Shown: piece after piece, positions 10,603 to 18,703 of the stretch
How positions within the stretch are numbered: position 1 is the first letter of the stretch
Layout of the letters: each line of letters opens with the position of its first letter
Origin: Planctomycetota bacterium
Lineage (GTDB): Bacteria; Planctomycetota; UBA1135; GCA-002686595
NCBI GenBank assembly: GCA_016712565.1
Contig: JADJQU010000031.1
Coordinates: forward strand, 121,020 to 185,019
Reading direction: 5' to 3'
DNA: 64,000 nt
The notes under the pieces: model-generated
What the model was told of the DNA's origin: nothing
The model's input: only the letters and a program-made list of their open reading frames with translations
The model's database searches: none
Position numbers and translations under genes: made by a program

Positions 10603-12137
10603 CGCTCGCCTCCGGCGCCTTCCAGGGCCGCCAGGGCCGCCCGGCGCTCCTTCACCGGGGCCAGGGGATCGTACTGGGCCGGTGCGCGACCCCGGGCGGC
10701 GAGCCAATCGAAGGCGCGCACGCGCACCGCCGGGTTGTGGTCCTCGAGGAAGATCAGGTTGTCGGCCTCGATGCGGGCGTGGTACTCCGCCAGTCCAGGG
10801 CTGGTGCGCACCAGGTCCTCCAAGGCGGCCAGGGACCTGCCGATTTCACCGGTGTTGCGCACCAGGGCGGCCACCAACTCGGGCGCGAGCGGGGCCTCCG
10901 CCCCCAGGGCCACGAGCGTGCGGGCCGTGGCGCTCTCCAGGGGCCAGCCGAGTTCCGCGGCGTCCCTGGAGGGAAGCAGGAGCGGACTTTCCGCGCGCAC
11001 CCGCGAGGCCAGGGCTTCCAGGGTCGGTCCATCGGCGCACAAGGCCACGTCGCCGCACAGGCGGGCCCCGCCCATGCCCGCGAGGAACAACAGCGCCGCG
11101 CGCCGATCCGCCTCGCGGCCCAGGGCCAGGGCGGCGGCTTCCAACTCGTGGGTGCGCGCCTCCGGGGCGCCGACCGAAGCGCGCCGGCGGGTCGCTTCGG
11201 CTTCGGCCGCGCCGCACTGGGCCAGGGCACCGGCCACGCGGACGGCGTGGTCGGGATCTCCGCCCGCCGCGGCGACGCGCACGACCACGGCCAGGGCGCG
11301 CGCCTCGCCGCCCTGGAACGGCGCCGGCAGCACCAGGGCCACGGGACCGTCCTCGACGCTGGGCGAGAGGTCCAGGAGCACGGACTCGCGCCGGAGCACG
11401 CGTTCGCCCGTGGCCGTGGTCCCGGGCGTTTCCCGCGGCGCGCCTGCTTGCGGGTCATCGGTCTCCTTCGCGGGCGCGGACAGGAGATCCTCGAGCGTCA
11501 ACGCCAGGGTCAGTTCCGGGGTCGTCGGGCCCTCGCCGCGCCCCAGTTCCACCCGCAGCTCCTTGCGGGCGGCTCCGCGCTCGGGGGACTCGAGCGTCTC
11601 CGCGGAGTCGAGGAGCAGCGTGGAGGTCACGCCGCGCGGCAGGACGCCGCGGGCGAGACCCAGGCTGCGCGTGCGGCCGAACAGGCCCTTGGCCACGTCG
11701 GCGTCGAATTGCAGGGCGGCGTCGCCCCGGGCCACGCGGCCGCCGGCGGCCAGGGCGCTCGCGGTCTCGATCACCTCGCCCCCGCGTTCCACCGCCACGA
11801 GCCTCGAGTGGGAGCGCAGGCTTTCGTAGCCGCCGCTGGGCGCCCGCTCCAGGAAATGCAGTTCGAAGCTGACCTCCAGGGCCTCCTCGGGGGAAGCGTT
11901 CAGTCGAGCCGCCTGACCCTGGGACTCGATGCCCCCCAGGGTACTGCCGGCGCGGTGCTCGACCCGGGCCTCCAGCGCGGGGACTCCCAACCGTCGCGTC
12001 GCGTCCTGGCGCGGAGTGGCGCAGCCGGCCTGGGCCCAGAACAGGGCCGAGGCCAAGATCGCGAGGCACAGTTTGCGGGAGACGGGCGAGCGGTCCACGC
12101 CTCTGCGGCGAGAGATCCTGCGCGAACGGAGCAGCAT
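10599..12137 (-). CDS. Predicted lipoprotein of unknown function
   Basis: A 512-residue exported protein in the same operon as the DUF748 giant and overlapping it by four bases. The chosen ATG at 12137 gives a 39-residue signal ending in a lipobox (AQAGC); an alternative GTG at 12098 gives a more usual 25-residue signal. The middle is beta-rich, with repeated statements on whole-molecule rather than catalytic features. The last about 120 residues look helical and end with NPAVRVRAFDWLAARG, reminiscent of a single HEAT-like repeat. I recognise no catalytic motif. Linkage to the ABC-AttH genes upstream and to an AsmA-like protein downstream suggests an outer-envelope role, which is inference only. 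Confidence 0.6.
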   Translation of the reverse strand: MLLRSRRISRRRGVDRSPVSRKLCLAILASALFWAQAGCATPRQDATRRLGVPALEARVEHRAGSTLGGIESQGQAARLNASPEEALEVSFELHFLERAPSGGYESLRSHSRLVAVERGGEVIETASALAAGGRVARGDAALQFDADVAKGLFGRTRSLGLARGVLPRGVTSTLLLDSAETLESPERGAARKELRVELGRGEGPTTPELTLALTLEDLLSAPAKETDDPQAGAPRETPGTTATGERVLRRESVLLDLSPSVEDGPVALVLPAPFQGGEARALAVVVRVAAAGGDPDHAVRVAGALAQCGAAEAEATRRRASVGAPEARTHELEAAALALGREADRRAALLFLAGMGGARLCGDVALCADGPTLEALASRVRAESPLLLPSRDAAELGWPLESATARTLVALGAEAPLAPELVAALVRNTGEIGRSLAALEDLVRTSPGLAEYHARIEADNLIFLEDHNPAVRVRAFDWLAARGRAPAQYDPLAPVKERRAALAALEGAGGER

Positions 12138-12175
12138 GGGGATTCGGGGGAGCTTCGGGCGGCGGGCCTGGAGGG

Positions 12176-13393
12176 TCAAGGCTTGCGCGTCAGGCCGCGA
12201 ACGCTGCCCGTGGCGCCGTCGAGAGCGTAGCCCACCAGCTCGACGTAGCCACGGCCGCCCACGCTTCTTCCGTCGCGGCTGCCCCGAACGTCCACCGCGC
12301 CTTCCCAGTACCGAAACGTCCCGGCCAGTTCCTGGTCCGCGAGCGCGGGCGTCACCAGGAGCTCGAGTCCCTGCCCGCGCAGCCGCCAACGGGAAGGGTA
12401 GTGGACCTGGGAGCGGGGGGAGAGCCAGTGTTCGTCCACCTCCAAGGTGAGCTCGCCCGCCGAGAGCCGGCGCACGCTGCCGTCGCCCAGGGCCAGGGAA
12501 CCGCCGTTGAAGGGATCGGTGGTTCCATCGGCACGGCGCAGGCAATACCACATCAGGTCGCTGCCGTCGTCGAGCTGCAGCGCGAACCAGTCCCAGCCCA
12601 CCTGCTCGGGAGCCAGGCCGCCGCTGGACCACTCCCGGTCCAGCCAGGAATCGCCGGAGACTTGGAATCGGCGTCCGCCCTGGACCACGGTCCCCTCCGT
12701 CGAGAGGCGCGGCACGGAGTAGTAGTAGGAGGCGTTGCCCACCCCGGCGTTCTTGCGCGACAGCCCGCCGTCTCCCTGCAGCACCGGCGGCCGATGGGCC
12801 GTGAGCCGCAGTCGGATCTCGACCCCGGCTTCCCCTGCGGAGAGCTGCACCTGCTCGCCCGCGGCGTCGAACTCACAGCTCCAGTCCTTGAGCCACAGGC
12901 GCCGGGCGCCCGGTGTCACGCCCGCCAGGTCCGCGGCCTCGCGCCCGAAGCGCTCGAAGTCGTGGAAAAGTCCCCCCGAGACGTCGCTGACGGTGAAGTG
13001 GGCCATCCAGGCGTGGTTCGCCGCGAAGGAGCCCGAGCGCTGGGGCATGCCCGGCCCGAGGGCCGAGCGGAAGAAGGTCAGTTGGTAGCCGAAGCGGCGG
13101 CCCTCCGGCGACTCCAGGTTGCCGGTGAAGTACCACCACTCGACGCGGAATCCGTCGTGGGCACCGTGGTCCTCCGGAAAGGAGAACTCGCGCGGGGCTT
13201 CGACCTTGAGGAAACCGTCCTCTCCCGCCCCCTCGGCCCGCAGCACCGTGGGGGCGTCCCAGTGGTCGGCCAGGACTCCGCGCGGAGCCTCCGCCCGCCG
13301 CTCCCTGGGCGCGAGCCAGAGCACCACCGGCAAGGCGGTGCACAGGGCCGCCAGCCAGGGCAGAGCGAGCACGCCGCGGCGATTCATGTTCAT
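12176..13393 (-). CDS. AttH/CrtC-like lipocalin-family secreted protein
   Basis: A 405-residue protein with an N-terminal signal or anchor (MNMNRRGVLALPWLAALC). The mature part matches the AttH / carotenoid 1,2-hydratase-like beta-barrel family: the FRVEWWYFTGNL motif, YQLTFFRSAL, AHFTVSD, the SYYYSVPRL stretch and SWLDREWSS followed by WDWFALQLDDG. In such families these conserved Trp/Tyr/Asp residues line the lipocalin pocket. It directly follows a MacB/LolC-like permease with an ATGA overlap. That is the attEFGH-type arrangement known from Agrobacterium and many other bacteria. A hydratase or lipid-handling role outside the cytoplasmic membrane is plausible, but the substrate is unknown. 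Confidence 0.8.
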   Translation of the reverse strand: MNMNRRGVLALPWLAALCTALPVVLWLAPRERRAEAPRGVLADHWDAPTVLRAEGAGEDGFLKVEAPREFSFPEDHGAHDGFRVEWWYFTGNLESPEGRRFGYQLTFFRSALGPGMPQRSGSFAANHAWMAHFTVSDVSGGLFHDFERFGREAADLAGVTPGARRLWLKDWSCEFDAAGEQVQLSAGEAGVEIRLRLTAHRPPVLQGDGGLSRKNAGVGNASYYYSVPRLSTEGTVVQGGRRFQVSGDSWLDREWSSGGLAPEQVGWDWFALQLDDGSDLMWYCLRRADGTTDPFNGGSLALGDGSVRRLSAGELTLEVDEHWLSPRSQVHYPSRWRLRGQGLELLVTPALADQELAGTFRYWEGAVDVRGSRDGRSVGGRGYVELVGYALDGATGSVRGLTRKP

Positions 13394-16074
13394 TCTCCCC
13401 TCAGGGCCAGGGCCGGCGGCGTGCGCGACATGCGCCAGGCGGGCACGAGACCCGCGAGCAGCGCCGCCGTGCAGGCGAGCCCCAGGGCCGACAGGAACAG
13501 CCCCAAGTCGAATTCCAGGTCCACGGACCAGCCGAAGGAGCGCTTGTTGATCACCAGGGCGAGCACCAGGGCGATGGCCACGCCCAGGGGAATGGCGATC
13601 AGTCCGGCGATCAGGCCCACGAGTCCCGTCTCGGTGACCACCAGTCGGCGCACCTCGGCGGGCGTGACGCCCTGGGCGCGCAGCACGCCGATTTCCCGGG
13701 CGCGTTCCATCTCCAGGGACAGGAGCGCGCTCAAGGTGCCCACGAAGGCCACCAGGGTGGCCAGGAGACGCAGCACGCCGGTGATCGCAAAGGTGCGGTC
13801 GAAGACCGCGATGGAACTCTCGCGCAGCGCCCGATTGGATCGGATCAGCACCAATTGATCGGCGGGCACCACGGCCCGGAGCTCCTCCACGAGGCGGTCC
13901 ACGGAGGCCCCCGGCGCCGCGAAGAGCTCCACGGACGTGACGCCCCGGTCGTCGAAGTTGCGCTCGTAGGTTCCGCGCGACAGAAGCACCACGCCGCTGT
14001 CGCTGGTGAAGTCGCGAAACGTGCCCAGCACCTGGAAGTTCCTGGGACCCCGGTCGGTCTCCAGCTCGATTCGTCCGTCCCGATGGACCCCGCGGTGGTG
14101 CGCGAAGGCCTCGCTGACGATCAGCGCGTCCTCGGTCTCGAACCTGGGCCAGATCTCGTCGCCCTCGGCGTCGAGGAAATCGAAGGAGTTCCTGCGGCGC
14201 TCGTTCAAGGTGATCGCCGCGCCGTGGATGCGCTGCTCCTCGCGCGTCAGGACCGCGCCGCCGGCCCCCTCGGTCTCGCCTGTGCTCCCCGGGACCTGTG
14301 CCGCATCCTGTCCTCCGACCTGCCCTCCGATGGGCGCGGGCGGGTCCCCAGGGGAAACGAGCCGTGTCTCGAAGCCGCGATAGGAAGTCCAATCCTCGAC
14401 GCCCGGGGCGAACCGCAGGCGGTCCAGCGTCTCCGGGTCGAGCGTGCTTTCGTTGTGGCTCGAAACCAGGGTCGGCGCCGAGCAGTACACGTCGGCTTCG
14501 ATGGCCAGTTCCAACCAGCGCACGAACGTGGAGCGAAAGCTCGAGATCATGACGCCCATGCCGATCGTGGCCGAGATGGCCACGGCCAGGGCCGCGATGG
14601 CCACGGCGGTGCGCGAGAGGTGCGCGTGGATGCCGCGGGCCGCGTGGCGGCCGAACATGCCGAGCGTCCCGCCCAGGAGCGGCGCCGCGGCCCGGGCCAG
14701 GCCCGAGGCGCAGAGCGGCGTGAGCAACCCGGCGCCCAGCACCAGGAACAGAAGTCCAAGGAAGGGCTGCACGATGCCGCGGGAGGGCACCAGAAGCAGC
14801 GCGGCGGAGAGGGCGAGGGACAGTCCTCCCAGCCAGCACAGGCGCGAGAGCCAGGCCCGCCAGCCGCTCTCCAGGGTCGAGGCGTTCAAGGCCAGGCGCG
14901 GCCGCTCGCGCGTGGCCTCCAGGGCCGGGGCCACCGCGCCCGCCAGCGTGGCGCCGATGCCCAGGGCGGCCCCGCGGCCCAGGAGCGCCCAGTCCACGTG
15001 CAGCTCGCGCACGGTGACGACGAAGTAGAGATCGTTCATCGTGCGCGTCACCAGTCCCAGGAGCACTCCGGCGAGCTGGGTGCCCAGGACGAGTCCCAGG
15101 GCCGTGCCCAGCACGCCGAGCCAGAGCGCCTCGCCGGCCACCACGCGGAAGATCTCGCCCCGCGTGACACCCAGGGTGCGCAGTCCGGCGATCAGCGGCC
15201 GGCGCTGGACCACCGAGAAGGTCATCGTGTTGTAGACCAGGAACACGCCCACCAGGAGCGCCAGCATCGACAGGGCCCGCAGGTTGAGTTGGAAGGCCTC
15301 GGTCAAGCGCTCCAGTCCGCCGCGCCGCAGTGCCGCGGTCTCCAGGGACACGCCCGGCGGCAGGGCCTGGGCCAGGAGGGCCGCCTGGGCGTCCCGTTCG
15401 TCCTCGATCCGCAGGTCGATGCGCGTCAGGCGCTCGGGGCGGGCCGAGAGTTCCTGGGCCGTGGCCACGTCGACCACCAAGAGGTCCGCGAGGGCGGTGC
15501 GCGCGTCGCCGTCCCCGCCCTCGATCAGTCCCAACACGCGAACCTGGCTGCGCCGGCCTTCGACCCGCAGGGTCAGGGTCCCGCCGGCCTCGCAGCCCAG
15601 ACGACGGGCCAGGTCGGCGGAGAGGTAGCCGGTTCCCGGCGCGTGCACGAGCTCCCACCGGGTGACGCTGCCCGGAGCGCGCACGGCTTCCCCGAGCCAC
15701 GGCCGCAGGCGGCCCTCGGAAAACACGTCGATGCCGAACACGGTGGCCGTGGCCCGCGGACCGTCCGCGGCCGGGCCGTGCTCGATCAGCGCCGGGAATT
15801 CCACCACCGGGGCCATGGAGAGCGCCGGGAAGGCGCGTTCGAGGCGCGCGAACAGCTCCGCCGGCAGATCGCCGGAGGCGGCGCGCACGGCATGGGTCGC
15901 GCGGCCGCCCAGGGCTTCGCCGGCCATGCGAAAGCCGCGCAGGCTCGAGGCGGCGGCCAGATCGATGCCGACCACCACGGCGACGCCCAGGGCGATCCCC
16001 AGGATCGACAGGGCAATCTGCCAGGGATGACGCAGCACCGCGCGCAGGCTGGCCAGGGCGGTGAAGGCGCTCAC
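13390..16074 (-). CDS. ABC transporter permease, FtsX/MacB fold (duplicated)
   Basis: An 894-residue membrane protein with one N-terminal transmembrane helix (WQIALSILGIALGVAVVVGIDLAAA), a large extracytoplasmic domain, then a three-helix FtsX core around residues 260-430. A second copy of the same layout follows, ending in helices at about 740-890. This duplicated LolC/E-like form usually works with one ATPase and extrudes lipids, lipoproteins or peptides from the outer leaflet rather than moving solutes across. The GTG start overlaps the ATPase stop, and the stop overlaps the AttH-like gene, so the three are expected to form one export module. Confidence 0.85.
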   Translation of the reverse strand: MSAFTALASLRAVLRHPWQIALSILGIALGVAVVVGIDLAAASSLRGFRMAGEALGGRATHAVRAASGDLPAELFARLERAFPALSMAPVVEFPALIEHGPAADGPRATATVFGIDVFSEGRLRPWLGEAVRAPGSVTRWELVHAPGTGYLSADLARRLGCEAGGTLTLRVEGRRSQVRVLGLIEGGDGDARTALADLLVVDVATAQELSARPERLTRIDLRIEDERDAQAALLAQALPPGVSLETAALRRGGLERLTEAFQLNLRALSMLALLVGVFLVYNTMTFSVVQRRPLIAGLRTLGVTRGEIFRVVAGEALWLGVLGTALGLVLGTQLAGVLLGLVTRTMNDLYFVVTVRELHVDWALLGRGAALGIGATLAGAVAPALEATRERPRLALNASTLESGWRAWLSRLCWLGGLSLALSAALLLVPSRGIVQPFLGLLFLVLGAGLLTPLCASGLARAAAPLLGGTLGMFGRHAARGIHAHLSRTAVAIAALAVAISATIGMGVMISSFRSTFVRWLELAIEADVYCSAPTLVSSHNESTLDPETLDRLRFAPGVEDWTSYRGFETRLVSPGDPPAPIGGQVGGQDAAQVPGSTGETEGAGGAVLTREEQRIHGAAITLNERRRNSFDFLDAEGDEIWPRFETEDALIVSEAFAHHRGVHRDGRIELETDRGPRNFQVLGTFRDFTSDSGVVLLSRGTYERNFDDRGVTSVELFAAPGASVDRLVEELRAVVPADQLVLIRSNRALRESSIAVFDRTFAITGVLRLLATLVAFVGTLSALLSLEMERAREIGVLRAQGVTPAEVRRLVVTETGLVGLIAGLIAIPLGVAIALVLALVINKRSFGWSVDLEFDLGLFLSALGLACTAALLAGLVPAWRMSRTPPALALRGE

Positions 16075-16847
16075 GGCGTGGGGGCCTGTTCCTCGATCCG
16101 ACCGTGGCCCACCGTCAGGACCCGATCGGCGATGCGCGCGAAGGCGCGGTCGTGACTGACGAGCACCAGGGTCTTCCGCGAGGGCCGCAGCATCTCGGTG
16201 AGCAGCCTCACCACCTGGGCGGCGTTCTCGTCGTCGAGGTTTCCCGTGGGCTCGTCGGCCAGCACGATCTCCGGGTCGTGGGCCAGGGCACGGGCGATGG
16301 CCACGCGCTGCTGCTCGCCACCGGAAAGCCGATCCGGCAGAGCGTCCCAGCGATCCGCGAGTCCCACACGGTCCAGGAGCTCCTTGGCCCGCGCCAGGGC
16401 CGCGGAATCCGTGCGCCCCACGAGTTCCAGGGGGAAGAGCAGATTCTCGCCCACCGTCAACGTGGGAATCAGGTTGAAGAACTGGAAGATGAAACCCTGC
16501 TTGCGGCGCCGCAGCAGCGTGCGCGCCTGCTCGGAGGCCCCGGTCAGTTCCAGGCCCGCGACGCGGATCGTGCCCTGGTCGGGCAGGTCGATGCCGCTGA
16601 TCAGATTGAGCAGCGTGGACTTGCCCGAGCCGCTGCGGCCGAAGATCACCGTGAATTCGCCGCGCTGGACGTCCAGGTCCACCGCCTCGAACACGGCGCG
16701 CAGACCCTGGCCCTCGCGGTAGCGCTTGGTCACGCCGCGGAGGCAGATCAGGGCGTTCCCGTCGGATTCGAGTGGCTGCATGGGGTGCGGAAGCGTGCCG
16801 GGGACTCTTGGGATTCGCGCCGCGGGCTCCCGTGGATGCGCGGCCAT
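16071..16847 (-). CDS. ABC transporter ATPase (LolD/MacB type)
   Basis: A 258-residue nucleotide-binding subunit with all hallmarks: Walker A GRSGSGKST, Q-loop, signature LSGGEQQR, Walker B IVLADEPTGNLD and the H-loop VSHD. The TGNLD sequence after Walker B is typical of the LolD/MacB/FtsE group. ATG 16847 has a GGAG nine bases upstream and lies three bases after the sulfatase stop. An internal ATG at 16781 (MQPLESDG) would give a length closer to the family norm of about 230. Partners are the overlapping duplicated permease and the AttH-like protein. Confidence 0.88.
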   Translation of the reverse strand: MAAHPREPAARIPRVPGTLPHPMQPLESDGNALICLRGVTKRYREGQGLRAVFEAVDLDVQRGEFTVIFGRSGSGKSTLLNLISGIDLPDQGTIRVAGLELTGASEQARTLLRRRKQGFIFQFFNLIPTLTVGENLLFPLELVGRTDSAALARAKELLDRVGLADRWDALPDRLSGGEQQRVAIARALAHDPEIVLADEPTGNLDDENAAQVVRLLTEMLRPSRKTLVLVSHDRAFARIADRVLTVGHGRIEEQAPTP

Positions 16848-16850
16848 CCG

Positions 16851-18677
16851 TCAGTGCTCCAGGGCCGAGAGCCGCGCCTCGATCTCCCGGGCTGCGGCTT
16901 CGTCGCCGCGGGCCCGCGCGAGCCGCAGGAGCATCTCCAGGCCGGAACGATTTTCGGGATCGAGGACCAGGGCCTGCTCGCACAGTTGGCGAGCCTCTTC
17001 CGGCCGGCCCGTGCGTTCACTGGCCAGGGCCCAGTTGAGACGCGTGTCGGCCCGCGCCAGGCCCGCGGCGGAGCGGCGCTCGAAGATCGTGCGCGCTTCC
17101 TCGTAGCGTTCGAGCTGCAGCAGCGCGAAGCCGTAGAGGTCCAGGGCCAGAAGCTGGCCGGGGTTCCCGGCGACGATGCGCTCCAGGATCGGCGCGGCCT
17201 CGGCGAAGTTGCGCCCGTCGATCAGCGCATTGGCGATCAAGAGGGGCTCCAACTCGTCGGCGCGGTCCCGGGGCGCGGGCAGGGCGCTCGCGGCCAGGGG
17301 GTGGGGCAGGGCCGCGAGCCGCGTGCCGCTCGCGCCGTAGCCCAGGCGCCGCAGGTCGCGCGCCAGGGATTCCGGCAGGCTGGCGCCCTCGGCCCCCGAG
17401 ACCAGGGCGGGGCGTTCACAGACGAGTCCGATGGCGAGCCTCGCCTCGCGCACGGAGTCGCCGGGCTCGGGGAAGAGGTCCCGTGTCTCGCGGCCGTCGC
17501 GCGTGAGGTCGAAGAACTCGGGCCGCGAGCTGTGCAGGTACTTGCCCGCGTCGGAAATCCAGCCCGCGAGGGGGCTCCAGCCGTAATTCAGGAAGCCCGA
17601 GTAGGACTCGCAGTACAGGCCGCGCCCCGCGGGAGCCGCGCGGTCGTACAGGCTCGCGCCGTCGACGTCGGAAAGGGCCTCGGCGCCCAGGGCCTCCACC
17701 AGGGTCGGGGCCAGGTCGGCCAGGGTCACGAGCTCCGGATTCCGGCTGCCGCCCCGCCGCGCGTCGGGATAGCGCAGCAGCAGGGGAATGCGCAGGGTCG
17801 CGTCGTAGCAGAAGGCTCCGTGGGTCGGCTCGCCGTGCTCGCCCAGGCTCTCGCCGTGGTCGGAGGTGACGGCCAGGAAGGAGCTCGAGAGGGTCCCGTC
17901 GGCGCGCAACTCCCCGAGAAAGCGGCCCAGCTCCGCGTCGGCCGAGGCGATCTCGCCGCGATAGGCGTCGCCGCGGGCCTGGGCCAGGAACTTCGGCGGC
18001 GGCGCGTAGGGCACGTGGGGATCGTAGAGGTGCACCCACAGGAAGAACGGCCGCGTTCGGTCGCGCTGGGCCATCCAGTGGCGCGCCGCCTCCAGGGTCG
18101 CCGCCGCGGGCCGTTCGGCGTAGTGGCTCGAATCCTGGCGCTCGGGCCGCGGCGGCTGGTCGTACACGTCGAAGCCCTGGTCCAGGGCAAAGGCGCGGTC
18201 GAGCACCAGCGCCGAGACGAAGGCCGCCGTCTGTGCGCCACGCTCCCGGGCGCGCTCGGCCACGGTGGCCGCCGCGGGGGACAGGGCGCACAGGCCGTTG
18301 TCCCGCAGTCCGTGGCGCGGCGGATAGAGCCCCGTGAGCATCGAGGCGTGGGCCGGCAGGGTCAGGGGCGCCACGCTGCGCGCGTTGGTGTAGAGCACGC
18401 ACTCGCGGGCCAGCCGCTCCAGTTCCGGAGACACGTAGCTCGGCGCCCCGTAGCAGGACAGGGCATCCATGCGCACGGTGTCCAGGGTCACCAGGATCGT
18501 CCCGCCGGCAGGAGGGGGCGTGTCTGTCCCGCAGCCTGAAACGACCGCCACGGCGCACAGGATCGAGAGCGCGGCCTGCGGGCCGAGGCGGCGCGGCACC
18601 CGCCGGGCCGCCCGGGCCGTCCGGGCCTGGGGGCCGCTCTGGAACTTCTCCAGGCCCGGGTTCCCTTGGCTTGGCAT
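16851..18677 (-). CDS. Sulfatase/alkaline-phosphatase-superfamily lipoprotein with C-terminal TPR repeats
   Basis: A 608-residue exported protein with a lipobox (VVSGC) after a long basic N-terminus. The metal-binding core of the sulfatase fold is clear: LVTLDTVRMDALSCYG with the first Asp, and TSDHGESLGEHG with the DHG triad. At the nucleophile position the sequence reads APLTLPAHASMLTG, so the Cys/Ser-x-Pro-x-Arg needed for formylglycine is replaced by Thr-x-Pro-x-His. This argues for a phosphatase or transferase-like activity rather than a classical sulfatase. From about residue 480 the sequence is helical with TPR-like repeats. The gene starts the operon leading into the ABC exporter. Confidence 0.82.
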   Translation of the reverse strand: MPSQGNPGLEKFQSGPQARTARAARRVPRRLGPQAALSILCAVAVVSGCGTDTPPPAGGTILVTLDTVRMDALSCYGAPSYVSPELERLARECVLYTNARSVAPLTLPAHASMLTGLYPPRHGLRDNGLCALSPAAATVAERARERGAQTAAFVSALVLDRAFALDQGFDVYDQPPRPERQDSSHYAERPAAATLEAARHWMAQRDRTRPFFLWVHLYDPHVPYAPPPKFLAQARGDAYRGEIASADAELGRFLGELRADGTLSSSFLAVTSDHGESLGEHGEPTHGAFCYDATLRIPLLLRYPDARRGGSRNPELVTLADLAPTLVEALGAEALSDVDGASLYDRAAPAGRGLYCESYSGFLNYGWSPLAGWISDAGKYLHSSRPEFFDLTRDGRETRDLFPEPGDSVREARLAIGLVCERPALVSGAEGASLPESLARDLRRLGYGASGTRLAALPHPLAASALPAPRDRADELEPLLIANALIDGRNFAEAAPILERIVAGNPGQLLALDLYGFALLQLERYEEARTIFERRSAAGLARADTRLNWALASERTGRPEEARQLCEQALVLDPENRSGLEMLLRLARARGDEAAAREIEARLSALEH

Positions 18678-18703
18678 CGCCGCGCATCTTAGGCTCGCCG
18701 CCC
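18678..18703. promoter_or_regulatory. Bidirectional leaderless promoter, sulfatase (-) and recQ (+)
   Basis: Only 26 bases separate the two start codons. On the plus strand TAGGCT (18690-18695) ends eight bases before the recQ ATG. On the minus strand TAAGAT (18686-18691) ends eight bases before the sulfatase ATG. The two -10 boxes share bases 18690-18691. A TTGGCT at 18666-18671 could serve as a -35 for recQ with an 18-base spacer, placed inside the sulfatase coding region. Confidence 0.6.
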
